Made by a program: the position numbers and the translations under genes
In this document: positions 8,676-16,391 of the stretch, piece after piece
Layout: every line of letters starts with the position of its first letter
How positions within the stretch are numbered: the first letter of the stretch is position 1
The notes under the pieces: model-generated
Database searches by the model: none
What the model was told of the DNA's origin: nothing
What the model saw: only the letters and a program-made list of their open reading frames with translations
Origin: Algoriphagus taiwanensis
Lineage (GTDB): Bacteria > Bacteroidota > Bacteroidia > Cytophagales > Cyclobacteriaceae
Length of the DNA stretch: 64,000 bases
Direction of reading: 5' to 3'
NCBI RefSeq assembly: GCF_036245645.1
Contig: NZ_BTPE01000010.1
Coordinates: 62,001 to 126,000, forward strand

Positions 8676-9218
8676 ATGAAAATGAACAGAATTTCGGCTT
8701 TGGCCGCCACCTTCCTTGCTTTAGCCTTATGGACTGCATGCAGTGCACCAAAGGAAGAAACCACAGAAGAAGCAGTAGTTGAAGTAGTAGAAGAAACTCC
8801 TGCCCCATCCAATACCGTAGTTGACATCGCGGTGAGTTCTCCAGACCATACTACCCTGGTAGCGGCAGTTCAGGCTGCAGGTTTGGCTGAGACACTTAGC
8901 GGAGACGGACCATTTACCGTTTTTGCACCTACCAATGCTGCTTTTGAAGCGCTTCCTGCAGGAACAGTAGAAGGCCTTTTGAAGCCTGAAAGCAAGGATG
9001 CCTTGACAGGAATCCTGACTTTCCACGTAGTAGCTGGAAATGTGATGTCCGGTGATTTGAGTGATGGTCAGGTAGTAACCACGCTAAACGGTCAAAACCT
9101 AACGGTCTCTATCAAAGATGGAAAAGTAATGATCGGTGGTGCAACTGTGGTAGCTGCTGATTTGGCAGGAACAAACGGTGTAGTACACGTGATTGACACT
9201 GTACTTCTACCGGAATAA
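8676..9218 (+). CDS. Fasciclin-domain lipoprotein
   Basis: 180-residue exported lipoprotein: a signal peptide with lipobox ALWTACS, then an acidic Glu/Val-rich linker (about residues 26-47), then one fasciclin (FAS1) domain. FAS1 landmarks are TLVAAVQAAGLAETLSG, FTVFAPTNAAFEALPAG, LTFHVVAG and the C-terminal VVHVIDTVLLPE. Such bacterial proteins are surface or envelope proteins implicated in adhesion or matrix formation; the ligand is unknown. A second ATG at 8682 is possible. It is monocistronic, with its own terminator at 9244. The upstream gap holds only the AraC remnant. Confidence 0.92.
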   Translation: MKMNRISALAATFLALALWTACSAPKEETTEEAVVEVVEETPAPSNTVVDIAVSSPDHTTLVAAVQAAGLAETLSGDGPFTVFAPTNAAFEALPAGTVEGLLKPESKDALTGILTFHVVAGNVMSGDLSDGQVVTTLNGQNLTVSIKDGKVMIGGATVVAADLAGTNGVVHVIDTVLLPE

Positions 9219-9243
9219 ACTTATAGAATCCAAAATGATCATT

Positions 9244-9271
9244 AAGCCGACTCGGAAGAGTTGGCTTTTTT
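9244..9271 (+). terminator. Rho-independent terminator after the fasciclin gene
   Basis: AAGCCGACTC (9244-9253), loop GGAA, GAGTTGGCTT (9258-9267), then a T-run. The stem is 10 bp with one G-T pair. Confidence 0.88.
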
Positions 9272-9399
9272 GTTTGTGTTGAATTTAGGATTAATTATAT
9301 CAATTTCTCTAATCCATCTTTGTTGTTTTTAATCCAGTACCAATTCAGCCTACGAACAGCCCTTTGCACCGCAACTGGAAATGCAGAATCTGAAAATGT

Positions 9400-9430
9400 A
9401 ACCTTTGGGGTTTTGAAAACCCCGAAGGTT
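9400..9430. repeat. REP-like imperfect palindrome
   Basis: AACCTTTGGGGTTTT is followed by one G and then its near-perfect complement (AAAACCCC...AAGGTT), a 15-bp stem with one mismatch in the middle of a 378-bp non-coding gap (9219-9596). The sequence resembles dispersed intergenic palindromes of Bacteroidota. Whether it is repeated elsewhere in this genome cannot be seen, because there is one copy in the window. Confidence 0.5.
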
Positions 9431-9458
9431 TTCCACTTGAGAAAATAAAAATTACATA

Positions 9459-9491
9459 AGCCCGAAAAGAATTCTTGTCGGGCTGTTTTTT
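9459..9491 (+). terminator. Possible terminator hairpin
   Basis: AGCCCG (9459-9464) and CGGGCT (9479-9484) flank a 14-base loop that holds GAATTC; the hairpin is followed by GTTTTTT. It points the same way as the fasciclin gene but lies 190 bp beyond that gene's own terminator. The short stem and long loop make it weak. Confidence 0.4.
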
Positions 9492-9496
9492 GACAT

Positions 9497-9521
9497 AAAA
9501 AAAGGCAGCCCGAAAGCTGCC
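9497..9521 (-). terminator. Rho-independent terminator of the radical SAM/globin operon
   Basis: On the minus strand GGCAGC, a six-base loop and GCTGCC are followed by seven T (plus-strand A-run at 9497-9503). It lies 75 bp after the stop of the globin-like lipoprotein gene. Confidence 0.8.
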
Positions 9522-9596
9522 CATTCCTCCCCAAAAAGTCGCCTAACCTGGGGAAACGGAACTCTACTTCACCCCATATTCAGTAGGGTTCCTTAC

Positions 9597-10661
9597 TTAC
9601 GCCTGAATAATTGCATTGCGAAGACCGTCGCTGTTCAGAATAGCTCCGAATTCTCCAATGATTGACTCAGGCACATTATTTTCTAAAGCTCCTTCTACCA
9701 CTGCCTGAATGAAAAGATCATAATCTTCGGCAGTGATTAATCCTGTCAATCTGGAATTGACTGCAGGATCGTGGGCATCACGCATATTTAGGCCATTGTA
9801 GCTGATGTTGGTAGATCCGATATTGGCAGCCAGAAAATCTGAGAAGTCTCCGACCAAGGTGGTAAAGCCACTGGTATTTCCGGCTCCTACTTCATTCAAG
9901 AGTACAGTGAAGTACGGCTGCAGGTCATCATATTTCCCACCTTCGTTGGTAGCGATAACCAAAACGGTAGAAGTGACCACTGCTCTCAAAGGAAGGTATC
10001 CTGCTTCGATCAACATCCCTGGATTGTCAGGATCAGAGACCAGGCCTGAGCCTCCCAATCGGGTATACAAATCCAGTTCCTCATCATCAGCCCGCTGCAC
10101 GATTGGTTCTCTGACCGATTCCAGAAGCTCTGCCACAGGCCCCAATACATCCGGACTTGTGATTCCAGCTTCAGCCGCTCCTGCCACTACTGCTTGAATG
10201 AACAGATCGTAATCGGCATTGTTGATCAAGCCATTCATTCTAGGATTGGCAGAATTATGCGCCTCGGCCATATTCAATCCTGTGTATTGAAAGTTTCTGG
10301 ACCCTGTAGCTTCAGCCAAAAATCGGGTAAAATCATCCACCAAGGTGGTAAATCCGGAGAGGTCATTTCTACCTACCTCATTCAACAGAACAGAGAAATA
10401 AGGCTGCAAATCGTCATAGGTTCCACCTTCATTGGTAGCGATTTCCAAAACCGTGTTGGTCACTACGGTGCGGAGGTTGAGAAAGCCCTGCTCGATCATC
10501 TGCCCCGGATTGTTGGGGTCTTGAACCATAGTCTCTCCACCCAACTGAGTTGAGTAAAATGAGTTGTCCATTGGCGGCATGGGTTCATCTTCACCACAGG
10601 CGAAAAAGACAAACACACCCAAAATCCAAAGCTTGGCAAAAGAATAATTTTTGAGTTTCAT
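9597..10661 (-). CDS. Lipoprotein with two tandem truncated-hemoglobin-like domains
   Basis: 354 residues. A signal peptide ends at VFFAC, giving a lipidated Cys22, so the protein is probably membrane-anchored outside the cytoplasm. Two homologous repeats follow (about 34-190 and 197-353). Each starts STQLGG or YTRLGG and contains YDDLQPYF, FTTLV.DF and then YTGLNMAEAH or YNGLNMRDAH. It ends with YDLFIQAVV and an AGIT/NNVP helix. This order matches group 1 truncated hemoglobins, where the His of the NM..AH motif (H135, H297) is the proximal heme ligand. The usual distal Tyr pair after the first helix is not evident, so gas binding may differ or be lost. It is the last gene of a minus-strand set, 7 bp after the membrane-anchored gene. 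Globin homology is my reading of motifs, not a search result. Confidence 0.72.
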   Translation of the reverse strand: MKLKNYSFAKLWILGVFVFFACGEDEPMPPMDNSFYSTQLGGETMVQDPNNPGQMIEQGFLNLRTVVTNTVLEIATNEGGTYDDLQPYFSVLLNEVGRNDLSGFTTLVDDFTRFLAEATGSRNFQYTGLNMAEAHNSANPRMNGLINNADYDLFIQAVVAGAAEAGITSPDVLGPVAELLESVREPIVQRADDEELDLYTRLGGSGLVSDPDNPGMLIEAGYLPLRAVVTSTVLVIATNEGGKYDDLQPYFTVLLNEVGAGNTSGFTTLVGDFSDFLAANIGSTNISYNGLNMRDAHDPAVNSRLTGLITAEDYDLFIQAVVEGALENNVPESIIGEFGAILNSDGLRNAIIQA

Positions 10662-10668
10662 AGTTGTT

Positions 10669-11094
10669 TTATTTAGTAAATATGGATTGAAATAGACTTC
10701 CTAACTGGTAAGTAAAACTGTCCTTGGGAATGGCAGGACAACTGCTGGCTAATTCCTCTGCACTGGGTCTGTAAAAAGAAGCTTGGATTTGAAGCTGATC
10801 CCCCAAATCACTCGCAAGCTCATCCCCGCTGATTTGTTTGCGATCGTACAGGAGAATAAAATGTCCCTGCTCCCGGTTGACCCGAAAAGCTCGGATGTAC
10901 GGTTTTTGCAAATAATCTTGCTGTACTTCATCGATCTGAAGGGTATCCATTCGATCAGCAACTTCAATCTTTCCCATAGACCAATTGGGACCTTCAGGTG
11001 CGCCTTTTCCGGTGACCTGATAAATGTGCACTCCCAAAACCACCAGGAGAGCCAATACAACAGCACTTAGTGAGAGAATAATTTTTTTAATCAT
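10669..11094 (-). CDS. Membrane-anchored small protein of unknown function
   Basis: 141 residues with one hydrophobic segment at about 5-25 (LSLSAVVLALLVVLGVHIYQV) and the rest predicted outside the cytoplasm. The body has a beta-alpha pattern (YIRAFRVN, HFILLYD, ISGDELASDLGD) vaguely like a ferredoxin-type fold. It has a single cysteine near the C terminus (ELASSCPAIPKD). I do not recognise the family. It lies 7 bp before the two-globin lipoprotein gene and 71 bp after the radical SAM gene, all on one strand, so it likely works with the globin protein. Confidence 0.72.
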   Translation of the reverse strand: MIKKIILSLSAVVLALLVVLGVHIYQVTGKGAPEGPNWSMGKIEVADRMDTLQIDEVQQDYLQKPYIRAFRVNREQGHFILLYDRKQISGDELASDLGDQLQIQASFYRPSAEELASSCPAIPKDSFTYQLGSLFQSIFTK

Positions 11095-11165
11095 GGCTTA
11101 CTTCATTTTTGGGGAAATACGAAGTGATCTTTCGTCTTGGATTGAGGAGATGGAAATTTTTTGAA

Positions 11166-12167
11166 TTAATTTTTGAAACAGGCCATGCAACTGAGGCAGT
11201 GAAGGGCCGGTTGAATCCGCACCTGACCTAGCCGTTCTTTGCTCCAATCCTCCAGATGAAAAAGTCGATACTGAATTCGGCCATCCTTGACAGAAAGGTG
11301 ATTTTCACAGTTAAATACATTACCCTGCCAATCAATGGTGAGCGATTCTTGACAAGGTAGATCGGAACGAGAATAATGCCCGGTATGGGAAAACAACTCT
11401 TGGAAATGAGCCAATTCCTGCCCCTCTTGCGCTAGGCAGGATTGCATTCTCCCTACCGGAGCATACATTTTCTCATCAACCGAACTAAAAGCAAGACCCA
11501 TTTTAGATGCCCAATTTTTTATGGTTTCAGTCTGAGATTGGGTTCCATGAGGTTTTCTATGGTTCCAAACCAAATTGAGTTTGAGTGAATCATCGGTACC
11601 ATATCCCAGACGATTAAAGTATCGGGTCACTGAAAGAAAAGTCTTGAAAGTCCCTGCACCCCGGAGTAAATCCATTTCTTCTGCATCTATCGTAGGCACA
11701 TGGACGACAAGGTGAACCTGATTTTCTTTCAAAAAATTGGGTAAAGAGCCTCGGAACCCCGGGTTTTTCATGGACGTAATGTGCGTGTGCAAAACGATTC
11801 TTGTCTGAGGACTTCGCTCCCTGACCTGCCTGACTAGCCATCGGAAATAAGGGGTCAGCTCCGGTGCCCCACCCTTCAGCGTGACTTCTTCAAATCTTTC
11901 TCTTTCGATCAAATCAGCCACTTGATGCACGGTATCGTAGCGCATGAAATCCGCACTTTGGGGCTGGGCATCATGGGGGCAAAAAGAGCAGGAATGATTG
12001 CAAACCTTACCCAGAAAAAGTTGGAGCTTGGCAATGGACTGAGGGGCTGGGAGCGGGTGCTTGGCAATAAAATCTGCCAAGTGATTCATAGACAGCCCTG
12101 ATTTGCCCGATTCAAAAGATTGATTTTTAGCTGTTTTGTGATGGTTTACCGATCTTTCCTGCATCAT
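11166..12167 (-). CDS. Radical SAM protein, ArsS-like with C-terminal cysteine cluster
   Basis: 333 residues. The CX3CX2C cluster motif is KVCNHSCSFCPHD. The SAM-binding region reads LKGGAPELTPYFRWLV, close to the TGGAPEL of ArsS-type (arsenosugar) radical SAM enzymes. Later come LKLNLVWN, KMYAPVGRMQSC and a C-terminal block with further cysteines (LPCQESLTIDWQGNVFNCEN, HCLSCMACFKN). That block suggests one or two auxiliary Fe-S clusters, as in SPASM or DUF3641 proteins. An alternative start at 12089 (MNHLADFIAK) would drop 26 poorly conserved residues. No arsenic genes are nearby. Downstream on the same strand are the membrane-anchored protein and the two-globin lipoprotein. The substrate is unknown. 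Confidence 0.85.
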   Translation of the reverse strand: MMQERSVNHHKTAKNQSFESGKSGLSMNHLADFIAKHPLPAPQSIAKLQLFLGKVCNHSCSFCPHDAQPQSADFMRYDTVHQVADLIERERFEEVTLKGGAPELTPYFRWLVRQVRERSPQTRIVLHTHITSMKNPGFRGSLPNFLKENQVHLVVHVPTIDAEEMDLLRGAGTFKTFLSVTRYFNRLGYGTDDSLKLNLVWNHRKPHGTQSQTETIKNWASKMGLAFSSVDEKMYAPVGRMQSCLAQEGQELAHFQELFSHTGHYSRSDLPCQESLTIDWQGNVFNCENHLSVKDGRIQYRLFHLEDWSKERLGQVRIQPALHCLSCMACFKN

Positions 12168-12398
12168 TTCCGAATTTGGAAGGATGTACGAAGTGGAAAG
12201 GAGATTTGGATTGAGTGGAAGGAAAATTCAGAAACTACTCCAAATTCAGAGACTTGGTAGCCCACTTTTCAAGAAATGCATATTGAGGAAAGGAAATGGC
12301 TTTTTTTATAAAATCAATCTTTTAAAACTAACTTTTAATTCAATTTTTATATTTTCAAAAATTCAAAATCACCATCCTATTTAATTCCATTGACTTTC

Positions 12399-13277
12399 AT
12401 GAAATCCCTTCTTACCCTAGTCTTATTTTTTACTTCAAACCTGCTCTTTTCCCAGGTTCAGATCGTAGCCGAACAAGATCAGGAAAGAAATCTGACCCTG
12501 ATGTCCTTCAATAAAGAAGCAATTCCCTACACGATCGAAATTCGATTCAACAAACTGGAAAACTTGGAATCTCCGGAGGGAGAGCTCCTTTTCAAGGTTG
12601 CAAAGCCGGGAAAAAGCATTCTCGTCAAATTGCTTTCCATTTACGGAAATGTAAATACCTCCTTCAACTACAACACGAAATTGTACAAAGGCGATTTTCA
12701 GAATAAAGTCCCCTCCTTGGGGCCTTACTTGTTGCCGGTAGAAGAAGGGACTGTAGTGGACATGAGGCCTCTTGCGGTAAATAATCAGTCTTCAAAAACT
12801 ACTCCCTACACGGGAGTTGGAATTTACTTTGACTCTGAGACCAAAGTCTGTGCGCCGAGAAAAGGAATCATTTCTGAGGTCCAGATGGACCAAGAAGAAG
12901 GGGAAGCAGGACTTGATGATTTTTCTAAAGAAAACTACATCGAAATCTACCACCAAGACGGTACGTTCACCCGACTTTCAGGACTTCAGAAGTCCTCTGC
13001 TTCCGTAGAAGTAGGAGAAATAGTCATCCCGGGTCAGGTAATCGGAACCTCCTCCCTTCAGGCCACTTCCCAAAAACATCATGTGAAAATGATCCAAAGT
13101 CGTTGGGAAATACAAACCCAAGGGGTCATGTGGATCAATTATCCAGTGAACATTTTTTCCGGAGGGGAAGAGTTCTCTACTGAATCCATGGCAAGTCAGG
13201 TGACTTCCTCCCATCCTGAGGAACTGATTATCCAGGAACTGGATAAAAAAGAACTGAAAAAGTATTCTGGAAAATGA
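12399..13277 (+). CDS. Exported M23 (LytM)-like protein, probably without peptidase activity
   Basis: 292 residues with a signal peptide (MKSLLTLVLFFTSNLLFSQ). I start at the ATG at 12399; the open frame extends three codons to a TTG. The second half follows the M23/LytM beta-sheet layout: TGVGIYFDSETKVCAPRKGI, then NYIEIYHQDGTFTRLSGL and VEVGEIVIPGQVIGTS. The zinc-binding HxxxD and HxH motifs of active M23 peptidases are not evident, because the position of the first His reads GVGIYFD. It may be a non-catalytic regulator or scaffold in the envelope. The preceding 230 bp (12168-12398) is AT-rich and shows no gene. Confidence 0.7.
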   Translation: MKSLLTLVLFFTSNLLFSQVQIVAEQDQERNLTLMSFNKEAIPYTIEIRFNKLENLESPEGELLFKVAKPGKSILVKLLSIYGNVNTSFNYNTKLYKGDFQNKVPSLGPYLLPVEEGTVVDMRPLAVNNQSSKTTPYTGVGIYFDSETKVCAPRKGIISEVQMDQEEGEAGLDDFSKENYIEIYHQDGTFTRLSGLQKSSASVEVGEIVIPGQVIGTSSLQATSQKHHVKMIQSRWEIQTQGVMWINYPVNIFSGGEEFSTESMASQVTSSHPEELIIQELDKKELKKYSGK

Positions 13278-13340
13278 TTGGCATCGAGAATTTTCGGGAT
13301 TTCATTCTTTTACTTCCAATAAAGAGCCTTTCTTTTGGAA

Positions 13341-15158
13341 TCATTTATCTGAAATACGAATAAGTTGAATCAACTTTTCAAAAATTTCCGTGTTCGCCAT
13401 GATGCCCCGAAACTCTCCCGAATGCGGTCCATAAGCAAAAATCGGCACCAAAATCCCGGTATGATCATCGCTGTGAAATCCCAGTTCCACCTCTCCCCTT
13501 TCCAGATTTCCCTGGGGGATAGAAACTCCCCCGGTTTCATGGTCGGCAGTGATTACAATCAAGGTACCCGGGTTGGAATCAGCATATCTTATCATTTCCC
13601 CAATCAATTGATCAAAATCCAACATCTCAGTCACAATGGTGGACGTGCTGTTGGCATGACCGCCTGAATCGATCATAGCCGACTCAATCATCAGGAAAAA
13701 GGGAGTTTTCTTCTGCGCGAAAAACTTAAGTGCTTCCAAAGCATTTTTGGTCAGAAAGTCCCCCCTGCCTTTTTCCATGCTCGGATTAGAACCGAGTGAA
13801 GAAAAATAGGCTACCCGATTGGACTTCATTTCACCCAAACCTTCCAGCCGATCCGCCATTTCAAAACCCGCATTGGACATGGCTGAATCCAGGCGCAAAA
13901 AGGTACTTTTTCCTCCGCCAATGACCAGACTCAAGGCACTTTTTGGCAAATAGCCTGCAATCTGATCCGTATCATCCCGCTCCGGATGGTGGGCATAAAA
14001 AGCTGCCGGAGTGGCCCCGGTCACTTGGTCTGTGGTGATGATTCCAGAAGAAAAGCCTTTTTCGGCCAAAATCTCCGGTAGATTTTTCAATCGCTCTCCA
14101 TCTGGACCAACTCCCAAAGCCCGATTATTGGTTTTTTGTCCGGTGGCAAAAGCTGTGGCCCCTGCCGCAGAATCCGTGGTAAAATCATCCGCGGCCTGAG
14201 TTTTGATCAGTCCCATATTCCGGATTTGTGCCAGATTCAGGTTCCCTCCATTGGCAAAAAGTGCTGAAGAAATCTGTGCCAAACCATTCCCGTCTCCAAT
14301 CAGCAAAAGGACCCGCTCAACTGGCATATCCGCTCCATCCCATTGATACGTGGGAACATATACCGGCTGCTTCTCTTCCGCGGAATAGACTCTTTGCTCG
14401 AGAGTAGCGAGATATTCTTGGGCGGCTTTGGGCTGGTCCGTATTGATGAAATCCACCCCCAAATCCTGAAATGCTTTCCAGGCAGACTTGCTGTCCGGAG
14501 CAGCCCAGAAACGAACCGGTCTGTCAAATTGATGAACCAACTGAATAAAATCCTTTACTCCCTGAAGCTCCTTTTCCACCATTCTTCCCTTACCATTCCA
14601 CACGGAAAACTGACGAAAACTCAGGCTCACCATGCCGATTTTCTCCCAAGGCAAATCGGGAGTCAGGTTTTTGCTTTGGTAGTCAAATAGAATCCATTCC
14701 GGATAGCTGCTATAATCCTCCGGCTTAGGCCTATTTCCAGAAATAATCAATTTAAGGCCTTTAGGATTTTGGGAGGAAAAAAGCAGGGAAGGGAATTCCG
14801 CGGCATCTTCCATCACCTGCTTCAATGTGGAATATGCCTCTGTCTTGCAATCCACCAAAAGATGGAAGTCAAATTCATCGATCATCCCTAATTCCACAGC
14901 TCGTTGGATGGGTTCCAAATAAATGGATCGAAAGGTCCGCTCAAGCCGTATGCTTTCTTTCTCATGAGCCACCATCACCCGCCCATCCTGAAGAATCACA
15001 TCTACCTCGATAGAGGCCGCCCCTGCTGAAAATGCTTCCCAAAAAGGCACTTTTTGAAGGTAATCATTATGAGAATGAAGGCGGAAGTCCTGTTGTGCCA
15101 AGAGCCTTTCCTGCGCAAAAACAAGAAGGAATAAAAAAGGAAAGAGGTATTTTTTCAT
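13341..15158 (-). CDS. Fusion of a GDPD-like domain and an alkaline phosphatase
   Basis: 605 residues. The frame opens 19 codons earlier, but ATG 15158 begins a typical signal peptide (MKKYLFPFLFLLVFAQ). The first half (about 20-275) looks like the glycerophosphodiester phosphodiesterase/PI-PLC TIM barrel: LHSHNDY, ASIEVDVILQDGRVMVAHE, LGVDFINTDQP. The second half is an alkaline phosphatase: LLIGDGNGLAQIS (metal Asp), TTDSAAGATAFATGQKTNN (nucleophile Ser in DSAAGAT), ESAMIDSGGHAN, VITADHETGG and HTGILVPIFAYGP. One exported protein could thus split a phosphodiester and then free phosphate. It is divergent from the PI-PLC-like gene, with a 180-bp gap. Domain identity is clear; the coupled reaction is inference. 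Confidence 0.87.
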   Translation of the reverse strand: MKKYLFPFLFLLVFAQERLLAQQDFRLHSHNDYLQKVPFWEAFSAGAASIEVDVILQDGRVMVAHEKESIRLERTFRSIYLEPIQRAVELGMIDEFDFHLLVDCKTEAYSTLKQVMEDAAEFPSLLFSSQNPKGLKLIISGNRPKPEDYSSYPEWILFDYQSKNLTPDLPWEKIGMVSLSFRQFSVWNGKGRMVEKELQGVKDFIQLVHQFDRPVRFWAAPDSKSAWKAFQDLGVDFINTDQPKAAQEYLATLEQRVYSAEEKQPVYVPTYQWDGADMPVERVLLLIGDGNGLAQISSALFANGGNLNLAQIRNMGLIKTQAADDFTTDSAAGATAFATGQKTNNRALGVGPDGERLKNLPEILAEKGFSSGIITTDQVTGATPAAFYAHHPERDDTDQIAGYLPKSALSLVIGGGKSTFLRLDSAMSNAGFEMADRLEGLGEMKSNRVAYFSSLGSNPSMEKGRGDFLTKNALEALKFFAQKKTPFFLMIESAMIDSGGHANSTSTIVTEMLDFDQLIGEMIRYADSNPGTLIVITADHETGGVSIPQGNLERGEVELGFHSDDHTGILVPIFAYGPHSGEFRGIMANTEIFEKLIQLIRISDK

Positions 15159-15338
15159 GGCTAAAAATAAGGCCCCAAAGCCAAAATTCTGAGGGTTAAA
15201 CTGAGGAAACTCCAATCCTTAACAAAAGGATAAAAACCCAGGCTACTCTTTGCCTTTGGTAACAAAAACTTGACAGAAGGGTAAATCCTAAGCCAGCAAA
15301 ATATTGAATATTTGAGGTTTAAAAGTCTATCCTGGATA

Positions 15339-16391
15339 ATGAAAAAACTCACCCTCGCTCTTGGAATTTTTTGCTTAACTCTTTCGGCATCTGCCCAAAA
15401 ACTGAATGAAACACAGGTCATCGGTAGCCATAACAGCTACAAAAGTGATATGCCCGCTCCTATTCTGGATTATTTGAAAGGAATCAATCCCTCGGCAGCC
15501 CAGAGCTTGGCGTATGCTCATATCCCCCTCTCAGATCAATTGGATCTGGGATTGAGAAATTTGGAATTGGACGTATTTCATGATCCACTTGGGGGAAGGT
15601 ACAGTCAGCCCAAAGGCTTGGCCATGCTTCCTGAGGGGACTGTTTTCGATCCTGACAAAGACCTGGAAAAACCCGGTCTGAAGCTCTTCCATGTGCAGGA
15701 TTTGGATTTCTACTCCCATCATCTCCTCTTCAAAAATGCTTTGCTCGAATTGAAAGCCTGGAGTGAAGCCCATCCGGACCATCATCCTGTTTTTGTTCTG
15801 ATCAATGCCAAAGACGGGCAAGTTCCTATGACGACCGCCCCGCTTTCTTTTTCCACTGCCGCTCTGGATAGCATTGATCTGGAAATCCGGACCCATCTCG
15901 GATTGGAAAATCTGATCACTCCGGATCAAGTCCGGGGAAATTACTCCAATCTGGAGGAGGCAGTATTGGCCGGAAACTGGCCCCAAATCGATGATGTGCG
16001 GGGTAAGTTTTTGTTTGTTTTGGATGAAAATGAAGAGAAAATCCGCCGCTATCTTCAGGCCAAACCCGGTCTGGAAAATGCCGTCCTTTTTGTCAATCTC
16101 AAAGAAGGAAATCCCGAGGCCGGATTCCGAATCATCAATAATCCAGTCACTCAGGAGAATTACATCCGGGAATTGGTAGAAAAAGGATATTTGATCCGAA
16201 CGCGGGCAGATTCGGATACCAAACAAGCCCGGACAGAAGACTACAGCCAATTCGAAAAAGCCAAAGCCTCCGGGGCACAGGTGATTTCGACTGACTATTA
16301 CCTTCCTTCGAAATTTTTCGATTCTCAGTACACCGTCCAATTTGAAAACAAAGGATACGAAAGACCAAACCCTGTCCTAATCAAAAAGTGA
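15339..16391 (+). CDS. Exported Ca2+-dependent PI-specific phospholipase C-like protein
   Basis: 350 residues. A TTG-initiated extension to 15312 is possible, but ATG 15339 starts the signal peptide (MKKLTLALGIFCLTLSASAQ). The mature protein has the PI-PLC TIM-barrel layout: VIGSHNSYK with the first catalytic His, LDLGLRNLELDVFHD with the metal-binding Glu and Asp, LKLFHVQDLDF with the second His, and HPVFVLINAKDG. Family members cleave phosphoinositides or related phosphodiesters and occur in environmental bacteria. The stop overlaps the next start by 4 bp (GTGA), so the metallophosphoesterase is translated from the same message. Confidence 0.86.
   Translation: MKKLTLALGIFCLTLSASAQKLNETQVIGSHNSYKSDMPAPILDYLKGINPSAAQSLAYAHIPLSDQLDLGLRNLELDVFHDPLGGRYSQPKGLAMLPEGTVFDPDKDLEKPGLKLFHVQDLDFYSHHLLFKNALLELKAWSEAHPDHHPVFVLINAKDGQVPMTTAPLSFSTAALDSIDLEIRTHLGLENLITPDQVRGNYSNLEEAVLAGNWPQIDDVRGKFLFVLDENEEKIRRYLQAKPGLENAVLFVNLKEGNPEAGFRIINNPVTQENYIRELVEKGYLIRTRADSDTKQARTEDYSQFEKAKASGAQVISTDYYLPSKFFDSQYTVQFENKGYERPNPVLIKK

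Noticed and set aside
9295..9534. 79-codon minus-strand frame in the spacer before the globin-like gene
   Set aside because: It runs through a terminator and a palindrome, and its translation looks like non-coding sequence.
15531..16340. 269-codon minus-strand frame opposite the PI-PLC-like gene
   Set aside because: It lies wholly inside a well-supported gene and shows no protein family features.
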